A stretch of 5,370 bases of DNA from Clostridia bacterium (GTDB lineage: Bacteria; Bacillota; Clostridia; Oscillospirales; Acutalibacteraceae), in assembly GCA_900767015.1 (NCBI GenBank), contig CAAFXQ010000168.1:1-5370 (forward strand), read 5' to 3'. Positions 1-5,097 of the stretch are shown one piece after another. A program made the position numbers and the translations under genes. The notes beneath the pieces were generated by a model that had not been told where the DNA came from, did no database searches, and worked only from the letters and a program-made list of their open reading frames with translations. The stretch's first letter is position 1. Every line of letters starts with the position of its first letter.

Positions 1-30
1 AGAGTTTTACCGAGTGCCGACGGGCAGTGA

Positions 31-152
31 GAAACCCCTCTGTCAGCAAAGCTGACATCTCCCCTTTCAGGGGAGAAAAATATTTTAGAGAGCTCGATAT
101 ATAAGGATTCTCCCCTGAAAGGGGAGATGTCGCAAAGCGACAGAGGGGTTCC
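31..152. repeat. Long imperfect inverted repeat, MITE-like or dispersed intergenic repeat
   Basis: The arm at about 31-77 is repeated in inverted orientation at about 109-152, separated by a short AT-rich spacer holding the palindrome AAAATATTTT. Each arm contains two small hairpins of its own. In the left arm these are GTCAGC-aaa-GCTGAC (42-56) and TCTCCCCT-ttc-AGGGGAGA (58-76). In the right arm they are TCTCCCCT-gaa-AGGGGAGA (109-127) and TGTCGC-aaa-GCGACA (128-142). Outside the small AAA-loop hairpin the arms are nearly exact reverse complements. That hairpin differs in stem sequence and length but stays paired in both arms. Similar CCCCTCTGTC...CTCCCC repeats are, from general knowledge, frequent between genes in Clostridia. 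No transposase and no clear target-site duplication is visible, so the mobile nature is inference. Confidence 0.8.
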
Positions 153-154
153 AA

Positions 155-234
155 GGCGGCCGGGTGCGGCGAAGCCGCACGTTTTTCGTGCCGTAGGCAC
201 GAAAAACACAAAACCGCAGGTTTTGTCGGCCGCC
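155..234. repeat. Three-hairpin junction element (8-bp outer stem, three GNA-loop hairpins)
   Basis: GGCGGCCG (155-162) pairs with CGGCCGCC (227-234). Between them are three perfect hairpins set end to end: GTGCGGC-gaa-GCCGCAC (164-180), a 12-bp stem with loop gta (181-207), and ACAAAACC-gca-GGTTTTGT (208-226). Only base 163 is left unpaired at the junction. All three loops have the form GNA on the plus strand. In single-stranded DNA, GNA triloops closed by G-C or C-G pairs are known to be unusually stable, and the first hairpin contains the classic GCGAAGC core. The structure could act as DNA or RNA. It has no tRNA features, and I do not recognise it as a named family. Confidence 0.8.
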
Positions 235-355
235 GTCCCGCCTCCGGCTGAGACTTCCCCGAAGCCACTCATCTTCACGCCGCTTATAATCTACGGATTT
301 CCCGCCACGGTAAGCCTCCTCTGCGGCCGGCGGCTATCCTTTAACACCGTCTCCC
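235..355. other. Spacer with no recognisable gene
   Basis: This GC-rich stretch lies between the three-hairpin element and the heptamer repeat. I see no ribosome binding site, convincing start codon or protein-like translation on either strand. A frame open from 127 to 444 crosses it, but its translation simply reads through the repeats. It is probably part of the same composite repeat region. Confidence 0.5.
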
Positions 356-395
356 CCGCGACCACAACTATTCACTATTCACTATTCATTTTTCA
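356..395 (-). repeat. Heptamer repeat plus dodecamer, left copy
   Basis: On the plus strand the dodecamer CCGCGACCACAA (356-367) is followed by three exact heptamers CTATTCA (368-388) and a degenerate fourth, TTTTTCA (389-395). Read on the minus strand this is TGAATAG three times and then TTGTGGTCGCGG. An inverted relative with units TGAATAA lies at 5210-5242. It is probably a dispersed intergenic repeat of the host genome. Confidence 0.75.
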
Positions 396-446
396 TTTAA
401 GAATTTCCCCAATATTGAGCCATCCCCTACAAGCTGTCATCTAATT

Positions 447-478
447 AAAGAAAAAGAGACGAGGTATCCCCTCATCTC
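447..478 (-). terminator. rpsT rho-independent terminator
   Basis: Read on the minus strand, GAGATGAGG (478-470) pairs with CCTCGTCTC (464-456) across a 5-nt loop. The stem is nine bp with one T-G wobble. It is followed directly by TTTTTCTTT (455-447). It begins about 25 bases after the rpsT stop codon and closes a single-gene transcript. Confidence 0.9.
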
Positions 479-503
479 AAAGCTTTCGTTATTGTGCAAG
501 CAA

Positions 504-758
504 TTATTTTGCAAGCTTCAGTGTAAGTGCTGACTTCTTTCTTGCTGCGTTATTCTTATGAAGAAGTCCTTTTGCTGCGGCCTGGTCAATCTTCTTGATG
601 GCGGCAGTAACAACAGCTTCCTTATCGGCAGCGTTGGTCTCAATTGCAACGTTGGCCTTTTTGATTGCAGTTTTAAGTGCCGTGTTGGCGGACTTATTAC
701 GAGCCTGCTTTGTTGCGTTAACAAGAACACGCTTCTTTGCTGATTTAATGTTCGGCAT
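504..758 (-). CDS. rpsT: 30S ribosomal protein S20
   Basis: The product is an 84-residue basic protein of the small ribosomal subunit. S20 is a primary 16S rRNA binder at the bottom of the 30S body. The N-terminus MPNIKSAKKRV is the family signature. The rest is lysine- and alanine-rich helix, with the conserved stretch KGLLHKNNAARKKS near the C-terminus; the length fits the family (about 85-90). The ATG at 758 is chosen because AAGGAGGTG lies 8 nt upstream (767-775 on the minus strand). The gene is monocistronic, with its own promoter (789-817) and terminator (447-478). Divergence from gpr is as in Bacillus subtilis. Other frames open through this region are shadows of it. Confidence 0.97.
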   Translation of the reverse strand: MPNIKSAKKRVLVNATKQARNKSANTALKTAIKKANVAIETNAADKEAVVTAAIKKIDQAAAKGLLHKNNAARKKSALTLKLAK

Positions 759-766
759 TCCAATTA

Positions 767-775
767 CACCTCCTT
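767..775 (-). promoter_or_regulatory. rpsT ribosome binding site
   Basis: On the minus strand AAGGAGGTG is a near-perfect anti-16S match with 8 nt before the ATG at 758. It settles the start codon and predicts strong translation. Confidence 0.9.
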
Positions 776-788
776 ATAGCGTCAATAT

Positions 789-817
789 ATCATATCATCT
801 TTCAAAAAAAAAAGCAA
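789..817 (-). promoter_or_regulatory. Predicted rpsT promoter with extended -10
   Basis: On the minus strand TTGCTT (817-812) and TATGAT (794-789) are 17 bp apart. A TG lies one base before the -10 hexamer (TGATATGAT). Transcription would start near 782, giving a leader of about 24 nt that contains the ribosome binding site. Ten T residues in a row (813-804) run from the end of the -35 box into the spacer. The boxes are read by eye; no transcript data are available. Confidence 0.65.
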
Positions 818-845
818 GTAATTTCTTGAATTTCGGATATACTTT

Positions 846-874
846 TTCACAAGTGTCAACAATAATACTATAAA
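846..874 (+). promoter_or_regulatory. Possible gpr promoter
   Basis: TTCACA (846-851) and TATAAA (869-874) are 17 bp apart, each one mismatch from the housekeeping sigma consensus, giving a start near 881. In B. subtilis gpr is read by forespore sigma factors. I looked for a sigma-G or sigma-F type pair here and found no convincing one. The AATACTA at 864-870 resembles a sigma-G -10 but lacks a good -35 at the right distance. Which sigma factor is used is therefore open. Confidence 0.35.
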
Positions 875-923
875 AGAGCGGCAATTGCAAGAGTTTGAGC
901 GATATTATCGAAAAAAATTTATG

Positions 924-953
924 AAGGAGAGCCGCAAAAGCGGCGTTCAGGCT
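924..953 (+). promoter_or_regulatory. gpr ribosome binding site followed by a spacer hairpin
   Basis: AAGGAGA (924-930) is a good ribosome binding site but lies 23 nt from the favoured ATG at 954. The hairpin GCCGC-aaaa-GCGGC (931-944) lies directly against it, and 9 nt remain (945-953) before the ATG. If the hairpin folds, the effective spacing becomes normal. Such hairpin-bridged initiation is known from phage T4 gene 38. Its use here is inference. Confidence 0.5.
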
Positions 954-1844
954 ATGAATTTCAGAACGGATCTCGCCGTTGAAAGACGGGAATACATCAA
1001 AACCAAGACAATCGACGGCGTTGTGAGCACCTATGAGCATACGGACGGCGTCAAGGTGACACGCATCGAAATCATCGACGAAAACGGCGAAAGGCTTTTG
1101 GAAAAGCCGCAGGGAAAGTACATCACCCTTGAAATTCCGCCGTTTACCGGCTATACCCAGCTTAGCGGCAGTAAGGTCGAAGTGTTAAGCAAAGAGCTTA
1201 AGAAGCTGTTGCCGAAATACGGAACGGTGCTTGTCGCCGGACTCGGCAACGACAAAATCACCCCCGACGCATTAGGTCCGAAATGTATCGACTATATTCT
1301 CGCCTCCCGCCATATCGATACGGAGCTTGCCGGAAAAATCGGACTCGAGGGGCTTCGGAGCGTTGCGGCGATCGTGCCGGGCGTACTCGGAAAAACGGGA
1401 ATCGAAACGTCGGAAATCATCGAAGGCACCGTCAGACAGATTCAGCCGTCTGCGGTTATCGCCGTCGATTCGCTTGCATCAAGACGGCTCGAGCGGCTCG
1501 GGTCAACCGTTCAGCTTTCCGACAGCGGCATTTCGCCCGGATCGGGAATCGGGAACCGTCGGTCTGCGATCGACAAAAGCAGTCTCGGTGTTCCGGTAAT
1601 TGCCATAGGGGTGCCGACGGTCGTCGATGCGGCCACGATGGCGATGGATATTCTTGAAGACGACGGAAGCTTATCCGAGCAGACCAAGAAAAAAATAGTC
1701 AACTCTGAGCAAGGAAGAATGATGGTCACGCCGAAGGAGATTGACCTTTTGATTGAACGGGCGGCAAAATTTATCGCCATGGGCATCAATCTTGCGCTTC
1801 AGCCGCAGCTTGAGGCCGAAGAAATCTTAGAAATCGTCGGCTGA
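954..1844 (+). CDS. gpr: GPR germination protease (spore protease, SASP-degrading)
   Basis: The product is a 296-residue protease that cleaves small acid-soluble spore proteins during germination, freeing DNA and amino acids. It is made in the forespore as a zymogen that removes its own N-terminus. Family motifs are visible in order: RTDLAVE (residues 4-10), which resembles the SASP cleavage site and is the autoprocessing site; AGLGN (95-99); TPDALGP (103-109); IETSE (150-154); AVDSLASR (170-177); SDSGISPGSGIGN (189-201); VPVIAIGVPTVVDA (213-226); MVTPKEID (257-264). Asp105 and Asp172 correspond to the two essential aspartates (about 127 and 193) of the B. megaterium enzyme. It is shorter than Bacillus GPR (about 370), mainly because the segment before MVTPKE is reduced, as in many clostridia. 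The frame is open upstream to a TTG at 885 and an ATG at 921, but neither has a ribosome binding site. The ATG at 954 gives the clostridial-style N-terminus MNFRTDLAVE with a very short propeptide. spoIIP follows after 83 bp. Confidence 0.95.
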   Translation: MNFRTDLAVERREYIKTKTIDGVVSTYEHTDGVKVTRIEIIDENGERLLEKPQGKYITLEIPPFTGYTQLSGSKVEVLSKELKKLLPKYGTVLVAGLGNDKITPDALGPKCIDYILASRHIDTELAGKIGLEGLRSVAAIVPGVLGKTGIETSEIIEGTVRQIQPSAVIAVDSLASRRLERLGSTVQLSDSGISPGSGIGNRRSAIDKSSLGVPVIAIGVPTVVDAATMAMDILEDDGSLSEQTKKKIVNSEQGRMMVTPKEIDLLIERAAKFIAMGINLALQPQLEAEEILEIVG

Positions 1845-1876
1845 ACCTGTCATTCGCACCGCCGCTTTTTCATATG

Positions 1877-1906
1877 TATTGTTGTCGGGCTTCCCCCGGC
1901 GCAATA
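1877..1906 (+). other. Hairpin in the gpr-spoIIP gap
   Basis: TATTG (1877-1881) pairs with CAATA (1902-1906). Inside it, GTCGGG (1884-1889) pairs with CCCGGC (1895-1900), with one wobble. There is no T-run after it, so it is not a standard terminator. It ends 5 nt before the spoIIP ribosome binding site (AAAGGA, 1912-1917). It might protect or separate the two messages, or modulate spoIIP translation. Which of these applies cannot be told from the sequence. Confidence 0.4.
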
Positions 1907-1927
1907 CTGGCAAAGGACTGATGTCTT

Positions 1928-3049
1928 ATGAAAAACGGCAGAAGCATCAAAATTACGGCGGCGGTTCTCGGTGCCTGTCTTGCGGCCTTTCTGTCGTTCA
2001 CCTTTATCAAAGAGATATCGTTTGTTTTTGCAAAAGCCGCCGTGGTCAGTGCGGCAAGGCTGCTTCCGTCGTCGGCGGACGAAGCCGGAAGAGACAGCAC
2101 CGTCGGCACCAAACAGGACGAGACAGAACAAAGCGAAAGCGAAACCGTCCCTGTCACTGAGCCGGTGTCCGCCGGTGAGGACGATTTTTACGCCGTACCC
2201 GACGATATCAAAAAGCTGATCGAAAAAGCAAACGGAACGGCGGACAAGGATAAAAAGGACGGCACGATTTTTGAAAAGCAGTACAAAAACGACGGCGTCA
2301 CCGACTCTTCCGGGAATGTCCGGCTGAAAAATCTCAACAAGACAAAGGTCAGCGTTAGCGGGCTTTTAAAAGAAAAGGCGGACCTCAGCGTGCAGTCCGG
2401 CAAGCCGTCAGTACTGATTTACCATACGCACACAACCGAAGCGTATCAGATTCTTGACCGGGATTTTTATGCCCAAGGGTACACGGCAAGAAGCAAGGAC
2501 AAAAGCTTCAACATGGTGCGGGTCGGCGATGAAATTGCAAAAGAGCTCGAAAAGAACGGCTTTCCCTGTATTCACGACACCGAAATCCACGATCTGAAAT
2601 ATTCGGGCGCCTATGACCATTCGAAAAAGGCGGTCATAGAAACGCTCAAGAAATATCCGTCGATTGCGATTACGCTTGACATTCACCGGGACGCTATCGA
2701 GCAGTCGGACGGAACGAAAATCAAGCCGACAGCAACGATAAACGGCCGTAAGGCGGCGCAGGTCATGATTATCAGCGGCTGTCAGGAGGAGGGCAACCCG
2801 GTCGAAAATTTTCCCGACTGGCGGTACAATCTCGTATTCGCCGTTCAGCTGCAAAACGAGCTCGAAACCCTTTTTCCCGGCCTCACCCGCCCGATTTTCT
2901 TTTCGCCGAGGCGGTACAACATGAATCTGACGAGAAATTCGCTTCTGATTGAAGTCGGAAGCGATGCAAACACGCTAAAAGAAGCGGCGCTTTCGGGGAA
3001 GATGATCGGCAAGGCGCTGTCAGAGCTTTTGAAAGACTATACAGAATAA
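1928..3049 (+). CDS. spoIIP: Stage II sporulation protein P (engulfment peptidoglycan amidase/endopeptidase)
   Basis: The product has 373 residues. SpoIIP acts with SpoIID and SpoIIM at the septum and engulfing membrane. It removes stem peptides from peptidoglycan so that the mother-cell membrane can move around the forespore. Residues 8-35 form an N-terminal membrane anchor, with the protein facing outward. A charged, low-complexity linker follows to about residue 155, then the SpoIIP hydrolase domain to the end. Visible motifs are LIYHTHTTEAY (163-173; His166, His168, Glu171), TLDIHRDA (249-256; His253), and LLIEVGSDANT (339-349; Glu342, the probable catalytic glutamate by analogy with amidase_3 enzymes). 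AAAGGA lies 10 nt before the ATG at 1928. The length is near that of B. subtilis SpoIIP (about 400). The gene lies 83 bp after gpr and 24 bp before a small membrane protein gene. I did not find a clear sigma-E promoter in the gap. Confidence 0.95.
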   Translation: MKNGRSIKITAAVLGACLAAFLSFTFIKEISFVFAKAAVVSAARLLPSSADEAGRDSTVGTKQDETEQSESETVPVTEPVSAGEDDFYAVPDDIKKLIEKANGTADKDKKDGTIFEKQYKNDGVTDSSGNVRLKNLNKTKVSVSGLLKEKADLSVQSGKPSVLIYHTHTTEAYQILDRDFYAQGYTARSKDKSFNMVRVGDEIAKELEKNGFPCIHDTEIHDLKYSGAYDHSKKAVIETLKKYPSIAITLDIHRDAIEQSDGTKIKPTATINGRKAAQVMIISGCQEEGNPVENFPDWRYNLVFAVQLQNELETLFPGLTRPIFFSPRRYNMNLTRNSLLIEVGSDANTLKEAALSGKMIGKALSELLKDYTE

Positions 3050-3073
3050 CAGAACACTATTGAAAGGAAAACG

Positions 3074-3352
3074 ATGAAATCGCAAAACCCAATCGTCAGA
3101 ACCGTCAACCGGTTTTTGCTTCGGACAACGGCGGTCTGTGCCGTGTTTTTTGTTCTTGCAGGGACGGCAACCGTCAGACAGCGGGCACAGGAAATCAACA
3201 CCGGAGAAAGCGCTCCGGTTTGTTCGTTTGTTGACACGGGGAGTGAAATCGGAATCCGGGTCTCGGACAAAAAGCTTGTCATAAAAAAAGATGCTTTCGA
3301 AAAAGCAGAGCGCATTTTGGAAAACATCATCGATCTGCTCAGGCGAAGCTGA
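3074..3352 (+). CDS. Small single-pass membrane protein, positional counterpart of YqxA
   Basis: The product has 92 residues. A basic N-terminus is followed by one hydrophobic segment (about 15-32) and a charged C-terminal part that should lie outside the membrane. The last 20 residues (about 73-92) are predicted amphipathic helix. No catalytic motif is recognisable. GAAAGGA (3062-3068) lies just before the ATG, and the gap after spoIIP is only 24 bp, so it is very likely co-transcribed. In B. subtilis the gene directly after spoIIP is yqxA (DUF3679 family), also a short protein with one membrane segment. Similarity in position and topology is seen, but homology is not shown by sequence alone. 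A sporulation-linked envelope role is inference. The stop codon lies inside a likely terminator stem. Confidence 0.75.
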   Translation: MKSQNPIVRTVNRFLLRTTAVCAVFFVLAGTATVRQRAQEINTGESAPVCSFVDTGSEIGIRVSDKKLVIKKDAFEKAERILENIIDLLRRS

Positions 3353-3361
3353 GCGCTTTTT
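3337..3361 (+). terminator. Probable terminator of the gpr-spoIIP operon
   Basis: GCTCAG (3337-3342) pairs with CTGAGC (3349-3354) around a loop of GCGAAG. After GC comes TTTTT (3357-3361). The stop codon of the small membrane protein (3350-3352) is within the descending arm. The stem is short, so termination may be partial. Confidence 0.55.
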
Positions 3362-3393
3362 ATGAAATTTAATTGTAATATTTTCCCGAAATG

Positions 3394-3432
3394 TTGATTT
3401 TTTGTTAACGACATGATATTATTTTATATAAT
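3394..3432 (+). promoter_or_regulatory. Promoter region of the secreted hydrolase gene
   Basis: Two overlapping arrangements are possible. One is TTGATT (3394-3399) with TATTAT (3417-3422), spaced 17 bp, with TG one base before the -10 (TGATATTAT). The other is TTGTTA (3402-3407) with TATATA (3425-3430, 17 bp) or TATAAT (3427-3432, 19 bp). Either gives a short leader containing the GGGAGG ribosome binding site. The upstream terminator supports independent transcription. Confidence 0.6.
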
Positions 3433-3454
3433 AATTTTTTGGGAGGACAACAAA

Positions 3455-5035
3455 ATGAAAGCAAGCTTCAAAAAAGCAATCAGTCTGTTTCTTTCGGTTC
3501 TGATGGTTTTCTCTCTTTGCACTGTTGCGTTTGCAGCCGAAGAGAAAACTGATCTTCCGATTATTTATATCGCCGGAAGAAGCGCAAGAGTCTACGCACC
3601 GGACGGAACGTGTATCTATCCGAGAAGCGCAAACATCGAGCCGGGCTTTGACGAGGTCGAATATACCAAGTCGATCATTCCCGACATTTTAAAGGCTTTG
3701 GGCACAAGCATGATAACCAACGACTGGGATTCGTACAGCGACACGGTCTACAACCTCATCGCTCCCCTTTTCGAACAGATTCAGCTTGACGAAAACGCCG
3801 ATCCCGAGCCGGGCACAAAAATCGCCATGTATCCCGAACCGAAGAAAAAGACAAGCAATTTTGCGCTGTTCGATTATCAGTTCCAGTATGACTGGCGAAT
3901 CGATCCGTGCCTGCTTGCCGACGAGCTCGAGATTTATATCGATAAGGTTCTCGACGCAACGGGCGCTTCGCAGGTTGAAATTGTCGGCCGCTGCTTAGGT
4001 TCAAGCATCGTCAGCGCTTACCTTGAAAAATACGGCGACAAAGGCAAGGTCGCAAACGTCGTTTTCCATGTTCCGACGACAGCCGGCTCCATGACAATCG
4101 GGGCTCTTTTCTCCGGTCAGGTCGAATTCAACGCCGGTTCTCTTGACCGCTATGTTGCGTATTACATGAACGACACGGGTCACCGCTTCCTTGACGGAGA
4201 CGAAGAAACCGCTCAGCTCATTACGGCATTTTGCGCTTTCCTGACGCAGGCGAAGGTCATGGGCTACGGCGCCGATACGCTTAACTATGTTTTCTCGAAG
4301 GTCAGAGATAATCTTGTCAAGCGTCTTGTCCGGAATCTGTTCTTCTTCCCGACCTATTGGTCGATGATTGACGACACCTATTACGAGGACGCAAAAACCT
4401 TCATCTTCGGTGAAGAAGGCAGTGCCGACCGTGAAACTTACAAAAATTACATCGCCAAGATCGACAACTATCATTACAACGTTCAGCAAAACTATCAGCA
4501 GACTCTGACAAAGCTGCACGATAAAGGCATGAATATCTCCGTCATCGCCAAATACGGCGGAAATCTTCTTCCCGTCAACAAGGGCTGTGACGCACTCGGC
4601 GACGGAAGAATCGAAACCTCTTCGCTTTCGTTCGGTGCGACCTGCTCACTGATGCACACCAAGCTTTCTTCAAGCTATATTGAAAAAGCCAAGGAAAACG
4701 GAACCGACAAATACATCTCCGCCGACAGAAAGATCGACGCTTCCACCTGTCTTTTCCCGGACAGCACTTGGTTTATCCGGAACCTTGCCCATGCGGACTT
4801 CCCGCAAAGCGTTGACCAACTGATTCTGTTCTGCTTAAAGCACCCGGGTCAGGCGACCGTCTGGGAAAACGAGAGCTATCCGCAGTATCTTGACTATAAC
4901 CCCGACACCGGCGCTATCTCTCCGGTCACCGGCAACAGCACTCAGGACAAGATATGGACAAACAATTTCTTCCAGTCTGTTTTCAGATTACTGACCGCTT
5001 TATTGAAAGTTCTGGTCAAGGCAATCAGCAAGTAA
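3455..5035 (+). CDS. Secreted LCAT/lipase-like alpha/beta hydrolase with a cysteine nucleophile elbow
   Basis: The product has 526 residues and a classic signal peptide (basic MKASFKK, hydrophobic core 8-21, cleavage likely after AFA at 28), so it is exported. The order of motifs fits an alpha/beta hydrolase of the lipase/LCAT type: a first strand with the oxyanion-loop region PIIYIAG (35-41); YDWR (145-148), typical of LCAT-like enzymes; and VEIVGRCLGSS (174-184), where the GxSxG elbow carries Cys180. Later come GDGRIETSS (382-390), with candidate acid Asp383, and NLAHADF (443-449), with candidate His446. Residues 505-526 form a hydrophobic, basic-striped C-terminal helix. Substrate unknown; lipid or ester hydrolysis or acyl transfer is inferred. 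GGGAGG (3441-3446) lies 8 nt before the ATG at 3455. The frame is open from 3413, but the extra residues are spurious. It is flanked by terminators, so it is probably monocistronic and unrelated in function to the sporulation genes. Confidence 0.8.
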   Translation: MKASFKKAISLFLSVLMVFSLCTVAFAAEEKTDLPIIYIAGRSARVYAPDGTCIYPRSANIEPGFDEVEYTKSIIPDILKALGTSMITNDWDSYSDTVYNLIAPLFEQIQLDENADPEPGTKIAMYPEPKKKTSNFALFDYQFQYDWRIDPCLLADELEIYIDKVLDATGASQVEIVGRCLGSSIVSAYLEKYGDKGKVANVVFHVPTTAGSMTIGALFSGQVEFNAGSLDRYVAYYMNDTGHRFLDGDEETAQLITAFCAFLTQAKVMGYGADTLNYVFSKVRDNLVKRLVRNLFFFPTYWSMIDDTYYEDAKTFIFGEEGSADRETYKNYIAKIDNYHYNVQQNYQQTLTKLHDKGMNISVIAKYGGNLLPVNKGCDALGDGRIETSSLSFGATCSLMHTKLSSSYIEKAKENGTDKYISADRKIDASTCLFPDSTWFIRNLAHADFPQSVDQLILFCLKHPGQATVWENESYPQYLDYNPDTGAISPVTGNSTQDKIWTNNFFQSVFRLLTALLKVLVKAISK

Positions 5036-5056
5036 ATTTATAATAAGCCCGTACAA

Positions 5057-5097
5057 AGCTGCCGCAGTTCTTTTTCGATTGCGGCAGCTCTTTTTTT
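5057..5097 (+). terminator. Strong rho-independent terminator after the hydrolase gene
   Basis: AGCTGCCGCA (5057-5066) pairs perfectly with TGCGGCAGCT (5080-5089), giving a 10-bp GC-rich stem. After one C come seven T residues (5091-5097). The hairpin starts 21 bp after the stop codon. There is no T-run on the opposite strand, so it works in one direction only. Confidence 0.95.

Noticed and set aside
155..234. tRNA-like cloverleaf
   Set aside because: The outer stem and three arms recall a cloverleaf, but all loops are three nt, and there are no anticodon, D-loop or T-loop residues.
155..234. Integron attC site
   Set aside because: The conserved attC core boxes (RYYYAAC and GTTRRRY) are not placed at the ends, the three-hairpin layout is wrong, and there is no integrase or cassette array.
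368..395. CRISPR-like direct repeats
   Set aside because: The units are seven-base tandem repeats with no spacers.
127..444. Plus-strand open frame of 105 codons across the repeat region
   Set aside because: It starts inside the inverted repeat, has no sensible ribosome binding site, and its translation only reads through the hairpin and heptamer repeats.
854..859. Perfect TTGACA on the minus strand as the rpsT -35 box
   Set aside because: No -10 hexamer lies 16-18 bp downstream; the extended -10 pair at 789-817 is better placed.
820..880. Sigma-G or sigma-F promoter for gpr
   Set aside because: It is expected from biology, but no pair of boxes with acceptable match and spacing could be found; only a housekeeping-type pair was reported.
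885..953. Upstream starts for gpr (TTG at 885, ATG at 921)
   Set aside because: Neither has a ribosome binding site, the TTG lies almost at the predicted transcript start, and family N-termini begin close to RTDLAVE.
3391..3414. Imperfect palindrome over the hydrolase promoter as an operator
   Set aside because: There are only about six pairs including a wobble, with a long T-rich loop, so it is not distinguishable from chance in AT-rich sequence.
3413..3454. N-terminal extension of the hydrolase
   Set aside because: It would translate the promoter and ribosome binding site, and it would spoil an ideal signal peptide that starts at 3455.
3455..3541. Lipoprotein signal for the hydrolase (Cys22)
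   Set aside because: The residue before Cys22 is leucine, which does not fit a lipobox; a type I cleavage after AFA is better supported.
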